From Archegozetes longisetosus (taxonomy: Eukaryota > Arthropoda > Arachnida > Sarcoptiformes > Trhypochthoniidae): 64,000 nucleotides of DNA. The notes beneath the pieces were generated by a model that did not search any database, was not told the origin of the DNA, and was given only the letters and a program-made list of their open reading frames with translations. This document shows, in pieces, positions 44,437 to 58,100 of this stretch (within the stretch, counting starts at the first letter, position 1; each line of letters begins with the position of its first letter). The position numbers were made by a program, and so were the translations under genes. The stretch is taken from assembly GCA_018873245.2 (NCBI GenBank), contig JAEMBT020000007.1, forward strand, positions 7,409,129-7,473,128, read 5' to 3'.

Positions 44437-44943
44437 TCAATTAGATTTATATACCAAAAAAGATGCAAAAGACGTCATAAATCCTTCCTTTACATTTTGC
44501 ATAATATCATCATCATCGGAATTGAAATTAACTAAATTAATGAAAAAGATATCATTTTAATCAAAGTTGAATGAACGATCAACTAAATGAAGTACTAACT
44601 TGAATAGAGATAGACAGCAATTGAATTGCCGATTACAAAAGTAGATAAACCAAAAACACCAGTTAAACCTGGACGAAGAATAAACCATAAATGTTTGAAT
44701 ATAGATATCAATCAGTTATCAATACCTAAATAACCCCATAAAAGGCCCATGAAGATGGCCAACAATTGTCGACCCCAATAAATGACATCTAAAAACTGGT
44801 CCTAAAATAAATCCATAAGTTATTAAATAACTATAGACCAAATTAAAATTAACAACAACTACAACCTTATCTTCCCATTTAGAGTTCAAAGTCAACATCT
44901 TCCTCCAAACTGGCAATTCTTGGTTTAGGTTTGATTTTCCCAT
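44437..44943 (-). CDS. RAB5IF: RAB5IF/C20orf24-family small membrane protein
   Basis: Four exons in minus order: 44943-44866, 44801-44726, 44668-44600 and 44531-44437; 318 nt, 105 residues. An upstream in-frame ATG at 44961 would add six. Matches to the family: NSKWEDKDQFLDVIYWGRQ, LLAIFMGLLWGYLGLTG, NSIAVYLYS and the C-terminal KEGFMTSFASFLV. Two to three membrane spans are predicted. The human protein binds Rab5 and has been tied to ER multipass translocon assembly and respiratory-chain assembly. Those roles are inferred by family. It is slightly shorter than the human protein because the N-terminal tail is short. Confidence 0.87.
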
Positions 44944-44961
44944 TTTAAAATTTATTAACAA

Positions 44962-45769
44962 TTTGAGGAAAACTTGTTTTACATCCAGTAGATTATTAAA
45001 TGAATTGATAATTATTTATGCCAACACCTTTTAAGTAATAATTTGAAAAAAATAAGTTTAAAAAGTTTTGATGAGAGCCAAATTGCGATTTAAATGAATT
45101 TATTTCTAGGAAAACGTGTTAGGATTTCATAAAGCCTCAATTTGATTAGTTTTAAACTCCTGTTACACTAAAGTTCCTTTAGTATAGCCTCAAATATAAA
45201 ATCTCATCTGAAGATATGAAAACTTTCTTCCCATAAAATCTCAATTATATGTAAGGGCTTCAATTTAGATAATTGTGAACAGATGAAAACTTTGAAAAAA
45301 GTTTAAGGAAATAAGTTATAAAATTATTTTGATAGCTGAGTGTTGACTGTAATGAACCAGTACGAGTGATCATGAAATAGTTTGTGAGCAACGTTGTCCT
45401 ATACTTGCCTTGGTTTTCGATGAGTATTAGGCATATAGGAGTTATGTGGAGTACCCAGAACTTGTTTTCTGCCAGGAGAGCTACACAACGGCTTTCTCGA
45501 CCTAATCTGCCAAAATTAACTTAGTTAGATCCAACACAGTAGTGTTGGTTAAACTAGTTAGGATAAGTTAAGGTAGTGGTGCGCTGGTGCGCTGTATATG
45601 AAAGTAAAGTTTGAGTGGTTTACAAAAGTAGGATGACTTAAAACTTGGCGCAAATAAAGTGATGTATAGGACGACCATTTACCTGAGGAACAAGCTGTGC
45701 GCGTGCGTCAGATGTAGTGGTGTAGTGCTGAAGACCACACCTATATTGGGGCTCAACAAAGAAAGGAAT
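44962..45769. other. Divergent promoter interval of RAB5IF and the zinc-finger gene
   Basis: Contains a degenerate relative (about 45420-45530) of the palindromic element at 50645-50875, sharing GTTATGTGG and TTTTCTGCCA. No separate gene is seen. Confidence 0.5.
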
Positions 45770-48612
45770 ATGGCTTCAGGTGGGACTGCAAGTCAAACAA
45801 CTGGACAACAACCCGAACAAGTGGTCTGTACACCCGCATTTGTGTTTCCAGCCGCGACCGCATTTCCCGGTAAGTTGTGGACAGTTGTTATTATGGGTTA
45901 AATGAGTTTAAAGTGATGGGAGAAAGTGTTTAATGGGAATAGTCGTGGGGGGATATGAAGGAAGGGATGATCACAACAATGGGGGACACCATTCAGTGAA
46001 GATCAACATTACATGAATGAGTAGATAGACAGGGGATTGAATACCAACAAAAAGTTATCATGCTTGTTTTCTCTAATTTCTCACTTATTTCTTACTGTGT
46101 TTACTTATTTTCTTATTTGTCTCTCAGTCTCTCTTTTGATGCATTTTATGCCACCAATACCAAGGCTTTGTTTATTTCGAAGGCTAAATGCTATTTGAGA
46201 CCATATTCCGTTTGCAGACTTCTCATCCTTTCTCTCATATGTTTTCAATGATAGAATTATTAGATAGAAAAGCAGTAAGAAGGTGATATGTGGTAGAAAT
46301 GAGACAAACTAATTGACAAGTTTAACTCAATAAAGAGCAATAGATTGATTGGTAATTGAATGGTCGTAGAGATGACAAGTTTATAAAGTTTTTGATCACT
46401 CCTTATAAGTTAGTTTCACTGCATTTACATTATGTTTGACTGTTCTGTCATTTGAATAGTTACCCATTCGTTGATTCTTTAAACAGTTATCTTTATTGAA
46501 CTACTTCGTTTTTTCAATCAACAACTTTATCAATACTTTAGAATATTTGTTTACTTAAACTGATTTGAATTGTAGTAATTGTCACAAATTGTATTTTGAG
46601 TTCTGTTGACATAACTTTTTGGTTTTGAATCTACTATTCAAGTCATGTATAAACCGTTTGCCTAATTCTTGAGTCTTATTTTCAGAACTCTATTGAGATT
46701 TTCAACTAAGCAGAAACTGAATTATTCTGAACATATATTAATAAGAATTAGGCATTTGGTGAGTTGGTTAAAAACTTAAAAAGGTTCAACCAAATACTTA
46801 TTTGATAAGTCCTGAAATTGAAACCCATAAAGACTCAAATTATTGGTTGAAAAAGAGTTTGATTCAAGCTCTACAAAAAACTATAAATTACTGTCTTAAA
46901 CGATGATAAATAAAAATTTAAAACTAAATTAAAGGGTTTGATCCGCGACAACATATCGCAAACTTCATACATCATGTGCCACAACAGCAACAACAGAACG
47001 AAATGCTACACACCAGTAATACAAAGCCACACAACAACACTCACAACACACACAACAACAACAACAAAAATAAAACAACAGCGAAATACAGGGAGTTGTA
47101 ACCAGCCGCAACAAACAGGTCCTCATCTGTTGACCACTGCGATAGCATTTCCGGGCAACCCATTACAACAACATACTCAACAGCAACAACACCTTCAGCC
47201 ACAACCACAACAACAACATTCAGCACACACAGCAATCCTTATTCCGGCAACAGCTTCGGCTACCTCTCAAGTCCGAAATGTCAGTTCTGTCAGCTTTAAT
47301 AACAATACGAGTGCCAGTGTCTGGCCATGTCCGGCCTGCAAAATACCATTTAAGAGTGCTAGTGAACTGCAGGCGCATCTCAGGTATATCTCACATAACA
47401 ATCCCTTATATTTGATTCTAAGTCTTCACTTACAATAGACCTAATACTGAATAAGTTTCAATTGTTTTGTTATTCAATTGAAGAAATCGATCACTTTCAT
47501 CAATGAGAAATATTCGTTTATTATCTCTTCCCTTAACTTTTATGTCAGTCTTGTGTCCGCAAAAGTCAGTTATTCTTTATTGTTGAGCGAAGTATTGATT
47601 TATTGCACTCAATAGAATAGTAAAGGATAAGGAATATCTCATATCAAAAGTACTTTTCTTGTCAGCTATGAATTAGTTGATTGTGTTCTCAAATTGTTTC
47701 ATAACAAAAGACTGAAAAGTGGTCGAATAGCTGAAAAAGTATTACTAAAGTTTGTGCAAATTTCAAACTATGCAAAGTCGAAATTAATTGAATATTAATT
47801 ATTTCAGTAATCACACCAAACAAGAAAAGAGTGTTCCTTGCAATCAATGCGGAAAATTGTTCGCAAGTGCAGAAAGAGTTAGGATTCATGTGAGAGTAGC
47901 TCATGGAGAGAAGTCCTGCTCTTGTGAAATATGCGGTTCTGGTTTCTCTTATCGTTGCAAACTATTAGACCATATGAGAACGCATACAGGTATCTATCAG
48001 ATTTCTTTTGATGGTTTACTCACAATTGGTTTCTAAAATTTTTTATCTCATTCAAGGCGATAAACCATTCCATTGTGATGTCTGCGGTCGATCTTTTTCT
48101 CAGAAGAATCATTTGCGAAGGCATCAAATGATTCACACGGGTGAACGTCCCTATCCTTGTGAATTTTGTGGTCGAGGTTTCTATCGTAAAGACAAACTAA
48201 GTAAGAATTGATTTGATAAATAAGTCTAGAAAACTGTAGTTAACCACAACTAAATTGAAACGCAGGTCGTCATAGACGTATTCACACGAACCCGAGCAGT
48301 GGCAGCGGTGGAGGACGTGGTGGAAGAAACGCGAACGCGGCCAATGTAGTGAATAGTGGAACAACTCAACAGCACATCGCGACGACCATTCATACGGCAC
48401 AAGGTCCGGCAACGATTCAATTGATTCCTGTTCAAGTGGCAGCGCCTCAGTTCAGAGGTACTCCTATCACAACAGCCCAATGGACTGCTCAACAGCAACA
48501 GCAACAACAACAGCAAAACAATTCGAACAATAGTGGTGGTAATGCTAGTAATAGCACGGCCAACAATAGTTCGCCGTCAACTCCTTCTACTCCAACGACA
48601 ACGACCTCATAA
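45770..48612 (+). CDS. C2H2 zinc-finger transcription factor with five fingers and Gln-rich flanks
   Basis: Exons: 45770-45869, 46935-47015, 47092-47383, 47808-47989, 48057-48200 and 48266-48612; 1146 nt, 381 residues. An in-frame ATG at 45659 could add 37. The N-terminal half is Gln/His/Ala-rich. The fingers run in order: [17 protein letters not shown] split by an intron, [51 protein letters not shown] and [22 protein letters not shown]-type linkers (HTGDKPF, HTGERPY) join fingers 3-5. The C-terminus is Ser/Thr/Gln-rich, with a Gln run and a [10 protein letters not shown] end. This is a DNA-binding regulator. I cannot assign the ortholog. The tiny 76-nt intron 47016-47091 is needed to keep frame and is itself CA/AAC-rich like the exons around it. 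Confidence 0.88.
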
Positions 48613-49899
48613 TTGACAACTAATAGACAAGACGTGCCATTATTTTTATTAGCATTCCTTCCCTTTATTTTAATTTTAATTTTAATTTTTTTATTAATTA
48701 TAATAACTGCTATTAAAGTAAGAGTTCGTTGCGAAAACTATCGAACTCTGAGCAAATTTTGTTGATCTTAACACCTCATATCTGTTCTTAAATGAGTTTT
48801 AAATGAATATTATCATGAGAAGCACATAAACTTGGAATTAAAATATTATGAATTGTCGTAATTGTTAAATATTGATAAACAATGAGGCGATTATTCGATT
48901 CTCTAATGAATATTACTATTGAAACAAATTGTTAATTACAAACAATTATTATAATCATATCTTTGATATTATACGCTTTTTTGCTGCAATAATATTGAGT
49001 TATTATTCATACAATCAGTTGTTTGTGATGATTAAGTTGATTCTAATAATTAGCAATTAATTCAAATGATGTCCGATCAAACTGTGGATTATTTTTGCAC
49101 CACTTTTCAACATAGATTATCATTAAATAGATTTGATCTCAATTATGATCGCGTAATTAAGTGATCAAATGTTAACAAATAAATTGAGTGAAGAGATAAG
49201 TAGGTCAAACATTTATGTATTGAGTAAAGAGATTAGTGGTGAAAACTAGAGCTTCATTATCATAAACGATTTGTGAATTTGGTGTTCATTAGGAGAAAGA
49301 ATGCATATTCAGTGTCTGCAAGCAATAGATAATTTCTGTATTAGATCTCAATTAAGATTTTAATGAAAATTTGCATTTATTCTGATTCTGGAAAAATGAT
49401 CTTCAATTAATGGAAGATTAGTCTTATTATGCAATTAGCGCATATTATGTTGAATAAATCAACAAATTTTCAAACTAACAGAACAGTCTTGGAAATAATA
49501 AGTTATTGAGCAGTGAATCGTGTCTTATTCTTCAAATCTTTCCTAACAATTCACTATTATTGAACATATCTTTGAATAATCATCTGTGAGGTAAGAAAAT
49601 TATGAGTTTTTAATGGTTCGGATGTCAATGATTCTCAAGTTATATTGATTGTTACACATTTATTCGCACGACTACTAAATTATTGAATAGCTATGAAACA
49701 ATTTTGGTTCACGAAAGATTTATTTTCTTGATTTATAACTCAATAGCCTTTGAGAGCCTCAATACATTAGGACTTATAGACTGATTATAAAGACCAAATC
49801 TGAACCCAATTGTAAAACTAGAACAATATAATTGAGTTCATGAAAAATTAATAGAATTGCATTTGAATAATCTATAACAAAATCAATAATATGCTAATA

Positions 49900-50071
49900 C
49901 AGTAATAGTTCGATATAATGAATGACTGAGTATCAATAATTAGCGTTCATCATCAAGAGGATTCACTATAAAGAGGTTACTTTACATTAGTTCATGTGTC
50001 AGTGACGGACTATTGCTTTCACTATAACCTCAATTCACTATAAGGAGGTTCACTATATCGAGATATTACTG
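49900..50071. mobile_element. Pogo/Tigger-like MITE (family B), 172 bp with TA target duplication
   Basis: The left end is CAGTAATAGTTCGATATAAT and the reversed right end is CAGTAATATCTCGATATAGT, flanked by TA at 49898-49899 and 50072-50073. The interior repeats CACTATAANGAGGTT-like blocks. It is non-coding and the best preserved copy in the window. Confidence 0.85.
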
Positions 50072-50644
50072 TATTTCGTGCATTGATACTCAATTTGTTT
50101 GAGAAATTATGGACAAATCTGTTTATTGTTGGAAATATGAATTTATTAATCTTTATTTACTGATATATTTTACATTAATCTTAAAATAACTGTACAATAC
50201 ATTTGCTGTTGACTTCAAAAAGTTTAAAATGTTTGAAATTTCAACACTTTTATACAAGGTTTCCATTGAATAGGCACTAAAATCTAATTTTTACAGAGTT
50301 GAAAACTATTTAATATAATGTGCTAAAACAAATCAAATCAGCCAATGATAATATGCATTAATCTCAGATTTTAGAGATCAGGAGATTCTTAATTGAAAAA
50401 AGACTCAATATATCAACACTATGTGTGCATTTTTGCAGTTGTGAGATCAAACAATAAAATAAATATTCGGTAAGAATTTCAAAACCATTTTCAGTTCAAA
50501 GTATTTAGAACTATTACTGTGCATAACAAAACTAATTAACGGCATAAATAAGCAAATTTAATAAGCACTTTACAATAAGTACAACTTAGATATAAATTAA
50601 GGGTCTATGATAGTCAAAGTTCAGTCAATAGTTCAGTCAATGAT

Positions 50645-50875
50645 TCACGAAGGGTTTCAGTATAAGAGAGTCATGTGGTTACCAAGACAATGTTCTGCCA
50701 TGACCAACATTCTTATGACCTAACCCAACTTAACTAAATATACCAGCAGTACAACTACAGGTTACTTACGGCAATTTAGGTTAGGTTAGACTAAGTGAGG
50801 CAAATGCTGGGCATAGTAGAGCAATGTTCTGGTAACTGCGTGGCTCTCTTACACGTAAGTCCAACACGAAACATA
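50645..50875. mobile_element. Large palindromic element, arms of about 90 nt or more
   Basis: The left arm starts GTATAAGAGAGTCATG at 50660 and the reversed right arm starts GTGTAAGAGAGCCACG at 50854. Both continue through GTTACCA, then CATTGYTCT/CAATGTTCT and a CCTAACC-rich inner part. The whole reads as an imperfect palindrome with weaker extension outward. Probably a MITE or fold-back element. Confidence 0.75.
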
Positions 50876-51582
50876 ATCCAAACTAAAACCGAATAAATTT
50901 TATGTAATTTCACTTAAGTCACTTTTAAAATTAAATAATTTTTGTTAGTATATGTAAATCTGAAATATTAAGCTAACAAATCATCTCATTAAATGAAATG
51001 AATAAAAGCAAAACGTTTTACAATAATAATATTAATTTTACATAAAATATATATTTATATATGTGATCAATGATGATTAAAATAAAGAATAAACTAATAT
51101 AGCATTCAAAGAAGATATCCTAAAGTTTCAACAATCATGAAGAAGAAATTGGAAAGAAGTGAATAAGAATAAAATCTAAAACAAGTTTATAATACAAAGA
51201 GTGGACCCTATAATAATCAACTATAGAAATGTGCGCTATAGTTCATAAAATATTGTATCAATTCAGTACTTTTGTTGGTGGAATGTAACTTTAATCAGAT
51301 TATAGATCAGATTCATTTGGAATATTCGCCAAAATAACCCAAACTGGATCACAATCATTGACTTCCAGGTCAGACCCTAATCCAATAACGATTTCACCAC
51401 AATTTTTCACCCGATTTCAGGTGTCAAATAAGAAGTCTGTTTGCCAGACATTCATTTATTATCACAATCGAATCGATGACCGAATAGAATGCGGTCAAAC
51501 TTCTCTATAGTTATGAAATAAAAGATATAAATGTTTTTGGAAGTGATAGTAAAGTTTGTGATGAAAAATAATGGTTTTTCAC

Positions 51583-54500
51583 TTACGAAGACTCCACATT
51601 ATAGTTGGTAAGCAAGAATTCCTTCATCTTTTTCAGGTCAGCTTTTGATGGTTTGCCCTGATTTGAACCGCTGACTGTTATCTGAACCGATGAAATACCA
51701 TCTTTCACTTCGCTTATATCAATCTTAATGTTAGAATTGGGAACATTCAGATGAGTGTTAGATTTGGGATCAGATTTAGAATCTGAATTCGAACTAAAGA
51801 CAGGATTATTAGCAGTCGTTTCGCTCGAGTTAGAGAGGTCTTGGGTGATAGAATTCTTGCGATTGTCAAGATCGTTTTGAGTGATGGTTTGGGAGTCAGA
51901 ACAAGAGTCCATTTCTTGGATATGATCGAGTATATCAACGCCGCACTGTTCGCACTCAGAACTGCCAACACTGAGTGGGACAGAGCCAGTGCTACTGAAG
52001 CCACTAGAGCTATAAACAGATTCAGAGCTAAGACATTTATTGAAATGCTTATTGCATAGAATTCGTTCACAATGGGAAGGAACTGGTTTGTTGCCATGAG
52101 TCTGTTGGCCATAATTCCAGGACAGTCGTTTGTGAATAGAGGAGTCCTTTTCCTTTTTCATGCTTTCTATAGAATCAGCGGTGTGATAGCGTCGCTCAGC
52201 CCTACACGTCCTTTTTTGATGACAACGACTTTTCAACGCTTCTTGATCACAACTACTCGAATTACGGTGAGCATCAATCAACTCTTCAGATCCAAATGAA
52301 TGATGAGCTAAACTCTCATTCAATCCTTCACTTTCGAAACTATGCACAGGAGACGGGCCTTCACTGGCAGGCGCCGAATGCATCAACAAGCCCGATATGT
52401 TCTTCGTCTTCACAAGCGGTGGCTTATTTGCATTCAATGGTAATGAACGATTCAAAGCAGTTGGTGATGACACACGTGGTGGCAGCGAACGTGTTGTGGA
52501 TGGAGTTACTGTCTTTGTTGGCGATGATAGGATAGGGATTTGAATTGATGTCTGGGATGGTGGAGATGTGAGGGTTTCGCGTGAATTCATTTGATGATAA
52601 TTTGATGGCACATTAACTGATAGAGTGTTTGGATACTGACTACATTGACTACTCGTCACGTCTGAACCACTGTTTTTCGCATTTCTCAGCAAAAATGCGC
52701 GCCTTTCTGGTCGAGGGGATGTTACCGTAACAGAAACTGGTGATCGATTATCAACGCTTTGTGATCGACCGAATGAGTCGAGATCTTCGACTACCAAACT
52801 AGGATTTCTCAGATCTCCCAATTCAAAGCTGACCGCACGCGGAGGCTGTTGTTGACTGCAATGAGGGCTTTGTAGTAAGTTAGGTGTGGGCACGGGGGCC
52901 GCCACTGCCAATGAATTGGTTGAAGTCGCGTCACTCATGTCTACTGACCCGCTATGGGAATGAACGAGACTTGATCGACTTGAACTACGAGGAGAGTTTT
53001 GAGACGCAGCCAACAAAGCCATTGAGGGAAAGTCGTAATCTTCGTCTTCGTCAAGATTGCGGAAATAAGTGATTTCTTGGGGTTCAGGAGGGATAGAGAT
53101 GGTTTTGGTGTGTTTGTAGAGTTCTTGCGCTTTCTTAATATAGTCGAGCCATGTCTTGGTATCAGTTGAATAGAGTACAGAAACGGCACTGGCCACTTTA
53201 AACTCATTCAGATACAACAAAATAAAACCGCTTCCATCTTTCAGCTCCTGCGTGACCACCCTATCAATTATGAAGGGCTGACGTATAACTTTGACTTTGT
53301 CGCCACTCTTCTTGTTGACGGATTTGCATATAAGAAGTAAGTCAGTGAAAAGAAAACAATGGACATCAAGTTTGCTGGCTTGAGAATCTTTGAGTTTAAG
53401 AGAGCCCTCAACTAATAAATGTCTAATAAATTGATGCGAACAACCATGCATCGGTTGTGTTAAGTCCAGGTGAACATATTCTTTCAAAAGCTATATTATT
53501 AAGTTTGAGGCAGAGAAAGTGAACAAAATAATTGCACATTAGTTCTTCTTAATATTGATTTGGCAGTAAGTCTGTTAATATTGAGATGTATTGGTGAGAA
53601 TATTACCTTTTCTGCTTCATCGTTGCTGCAATCAATAGCATCATAGGTTTCAATGCGGCTGACTATAGATGACAATTTCTCCTGTTCGTGTTGCCTGCGG
53701 AGAGTGGCATCGACTCCAAATACAAAACGCTCAACGCTTTCATTCTGTAACAACAAATATATCTCATGTAACTCATATGTAACTTATATGCAACTTATAT
53801 TTCACATATCATGTATAGGAAATGCTCTACTATTTCGTAATAATCAATTCAGTTAAGAACGTTTTATGGAGCTCTATGTGAATAATAGCGAATTTCTTTT
53901 CATGAGATAAGTTTAATAAAAAATACAAAGTCTATAATTATATCAGATATAGTTCGATGAAAAACTTTTGGGAGGAAGCAACTCAGCTAAACAATGAGAT
54001 ATGATTCAAACATAATTTATAGTTATTCTACAGTCTGATCCGATTATGGGTAACTAGTCGCTGGATAAGAAACAAGTTGGCTATAACTGGGGGTTGAGTG
54101 TATCAAAACTATTTAATATGTAATTGAATTGAAGGGTGGTTAGGAAATTGGAAGCTAAAAAGTCAGTTTGCCTATAAGGGAGCTAACAATAAGCAGGCTG
54201 GACTGTAGACAAATATTGCAAGCCAGCTTACCATAAGCTTTAGTGCCAGCTTTTGTTCTTCAGAGTCTGTTTTCTTCAATATAGCTTTTAGAAGCAATGA
54301 ATACTTTGTTAAGCGCTGCATAGGTTTCACTAATAAGTCCATCAGACGCAGTCTTTCACAGTCTTTATGAGTTTCGCACCACTACATAAAAAATTAGGTG
54401 TCAAAGAAATGGATTGGAATGATTAATAATAATGTGTTGACAATAATTATCGAGTTGAGTGCATAACATACCACAACATAAGCTTTAAAGAGCTCATTAT

Positions 54501-55062
54501 CTTTATGTTTTTTTTTCACATATTGCAAACAAGTGCTATGTTCTAAACAGTACTTCACATATGGATGAAATATCTGATCGAACTATTGATCAAATAAAAC
54601 AAATCAATATTACAATCAATTAGTTTGATTAGTTTAATCATTTTAATGATTTTAGTCAATGTTATACCATAATAAAACCATCTTTCATGAGCATAGGATT
54701 TAAAGGCTGATGAGTGTCTCGCGTATAGTTTAGCATTGGAAGTAGATACGAACACCAGAATTGATGATTTGCTCCGCTCACTTCCACTATATTGCTGAAC
54801 ATCTTTGTTGTGTCGATCTGTTCATCAATTACAATTCAATAAATTATTATCTCTTCAATACTTATCAAACATTCAGATTTATTTAAGTTATCGGCTAGTG
54901 CTTAGAGTAATTCATAAAATTGGGCAATTTGTCAGATGAACTCATTTCTAATAGTAAATAAAAGTTATTCTATCAAAGGATAGTTAGTCTTTTGTTATGG
55001 TATAGTTTTGTAATTTGATTAAAAGAACATTAGATCAGTAGTTTGTTTGGGTTTGTTTTGAT

Positions 55063-55107
<45 letters not shown>

Positions 55108-58100
55108 TAATAGTGTCTATTATTGAATGGTTTGCGTTTTGTCTCTAGAACAATCACGTTATGATATCAATGCTATCCAACAAATTACATATCACTGTCT
55201 CCAGTCTGATTAAGTATTATGGAAACACTTCTTTGAATCAAAAAGTACCCATAATTATTCATAGAAATCGATGGAGATCGATAAAACAGATTTATGTTGT
55301 GGAGTTGGGGCTATAGAGCGAAGTCTCTAATAGAAATAATATCAGAGATAACACTGTATAGCATTGACCCGACAATTTGGCCAAATAGCTCAATGACTGA
55401 ATGGATTTGATTCGAATAAAAAGAAACTCAATTTCAATACAAACTGGTAGATAGTGGGCAAAAAGTTGAAATACTTATAAAGAACCATATTCTAACATGT
55501 CGTAGAATCATTTTTCAAATATCTGCTACACATTGAAAAACTAAATCGTTGTCTTCAAAAATAGATGAGACAACCACTCAATAGAACTTAAGTGTATTTA
55601 TAGCTTAGGATAGATTTTAAAGTCTACCCAAAGTCTATCAAGTCATTGAGTCTATAATTATTCATCTCTTTTGACTAGTCATAAAAAAGTGTAATCGATA
55701 AAGAATTGAGTTTTATTGCTGTAAAGACAGAACTATCAATTAGAAGTAATGATGAGATAAAGCTAGACCGAAAATCTTCCTAAAGTCATCATCGACTAAC
55801 AAAAATCGAGCTTCGAATTACAGCTAAATGTGACTAACTTGAACAGGCAGTTAAATCATTTTTTGAAAAATTTCAAAAATCTTTCAAAAATCAATAAAAA
55901 TAAGCCTAGAATTGACTAAGTCTGTTTAGAAAAAGGACCGAATGTTAAAATAAGACAGAATTGACTGTAAAGATGAAAAGATGGAAATGAGAACTAATAA
56001 CTGGAAGTTATAGAGATGTGAGTTGGGTATTAATAGATAAAAGTATACCTCATTAAGTAAGCATTCACTCTGCAAATTGCAAAGGCATGAAAGGAATAAA
56101 TCTGTAATCACTTTGAGTCTTCTCAGATAAAAAACTTCGGTTTGCAATAATTCCCAAATGGCGTCATTTTGATTTTGAACTTTTTTAGGCAGTTCTTCAG
56201 GGTTAGCTACTATAGACTTCCAATGATCTTCTAAATAGTAGATATCTTCGGTATGGTTTTGAGGCGAGTTTTGAGTTTTTGCAGTAAATGTTAAGAGTCC
56301 GCTCTGTTCGGGGATCCCGTGTTGTCCGTAATGGTTGAGCAGATCAGTCAATTGGTCCATTTTCTCTCTATCACTTTTGAAGGGATTGGAGAAAATGCCG
56401 CCACTCTTTCTATTGGCCGCCTGACGCCCTTTAAATCCCTTGAAAGAGCCGTCGTGTAAACCAAATATTTCACTATCAGCCAAGAGATTCTCGCACGAAA
56501 CCATTAGTGCTCCTCTACGATGACGCTGACTCTAAATTTAAAAGCATTAACTTTTATGTTAATCATATTAATTTTTATATTAATCATATTAACTTTTTTA
56601 CTAATCATATTAACGTTTATTCAATCTGTTCTAGTATTAATCATATTAATTCTCTTGAGCCTAGTTTTATGTTAACTGTTTTTTAAAGAATCTATTTTGG
56701 GTAAATCCAATCGCATCAAACACATATCTCAATCTGAGATCAATTGAACATAAATGACTCAATTTAATGAATCGGGTCACCAAAAAGGGTTAAACAAAAT
56801 CAACTGGTTCTAAAGTTGAACTAAGTTTTGATTGAGTTATTAACTAATCTGTTTTTAACAATAGCAATAATGATTAGATAAAGATCTGATATAATATTTA
56901 ATATGTTCTAAAAATTAGAGAGATATTATTGAGATTTAGATCATTTGGTTTTTTATCAAGATGATTCAGATTTTTTAGGCTAAGCCAGTTTCGATCGATT
57001 AATCTACACAAATAATGTAAATACTTGTCCAGATGACTCGAAAATCCGATTCGAAAACTTTATGAATAACTTGAACACACATTTGGAATTAATTTGCCAT
57101 TAGCTTGAATATTATAAATGTTTGAAAATATTCGAATGGTATGTGATATTGAAATTCAAAGTTTAATGTTTAGATTATGTTAATACCCAATATGATTGGG
57201 TCAGTGGTGTAGAGCTTTATTTCAGATTGAAATAGGACTACATATAGGGCTTTATAGCACTGACCCAAACAAACAAACATAGCAATTAAGTTTAATCAAG
57301 TTATTGATTAAATGGTTTGACTAAGTAAAACGTCTTCTTTGACCCAATATTAAAGAGTTGATTATTAAACTGTGAAATTTAATAGATAGGAGTATATAAT
57401 GAAAGCAATTGAAAATAAAAGAGCATTTAATAAAATATATGAAATTAATTGGAAAGCTATGCACTATTAGAAATGTAGTTTGCAATGACCGCTATTTGTG
57501 TAATTAGTATGCATTCAGATTACCTAATATTGAACAGCTTGAATGAGTAAACATAAAATACATTATCTACCCTCTAATCAATACTCGATTTTCTCTGCAC
57601 CTGTCACTAGAAATCACTTTTTTTACCTGTCTCTAGAAATGGTTGTTTATTGAGCTGAATAGATGCTAAGTAAAAATAAATTAAATTAGTGTAAAGTATA
57701 ATTATGTGAAGTATTGAAACAACTTCAATCTATTGTTGGTTGCTTTTTTAAGCATGTTTCACACATTATACTAAGCTATAAAGGATTGTAAATATAATTT
57801 ATTTGTAAAATTAGATTTTTATCTCATATACAATACTACTAAGGCTGATTCGCTTTCAATTTGATAATAGTTAGTTGAAAGCATCAGACTGTCAATAGTG
57901 CTGACATTGCTGTAGATGGTACTTTAGTTTTGCTATAGATGTATGACACTGTGTGTAGAAATAATATAGAAAATCATATTTTTAGCTACTGTAAAACCAA
58001 TTTAAATAAAACACATCAAATATGGTTATTAATGGGCGCATAAGTCACATTTTTTCTTGATAAAAGTTTTAAAAAGCCTTTTAGCTGTCTTTTACAGAGA

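Larger units (their letters stand above)
48613..51582. other. Spacer between convergent zinc-finger gene and PLEKHG5
   Basis: Three kilobases with no recognised exon. It holds the family B MITE at 49900-50071 and the large palindrome at 50645-50875, plus both 3' UTRs. Confidence 0.6.

Noticed and set aside
46938..47438. Single 166-codon frame as one exon of the zinc-finger gene
   Set aside because: The phase from exon 1 does not fit its start, and the first part reads poorly. Splicing out 47016-47091 gives an in-phase Gln-rich product.
51747..52112. Minus-strand 121-codon frame
   Set aside because: Alternative frame of the serine-rich PLEKHG5 tail.
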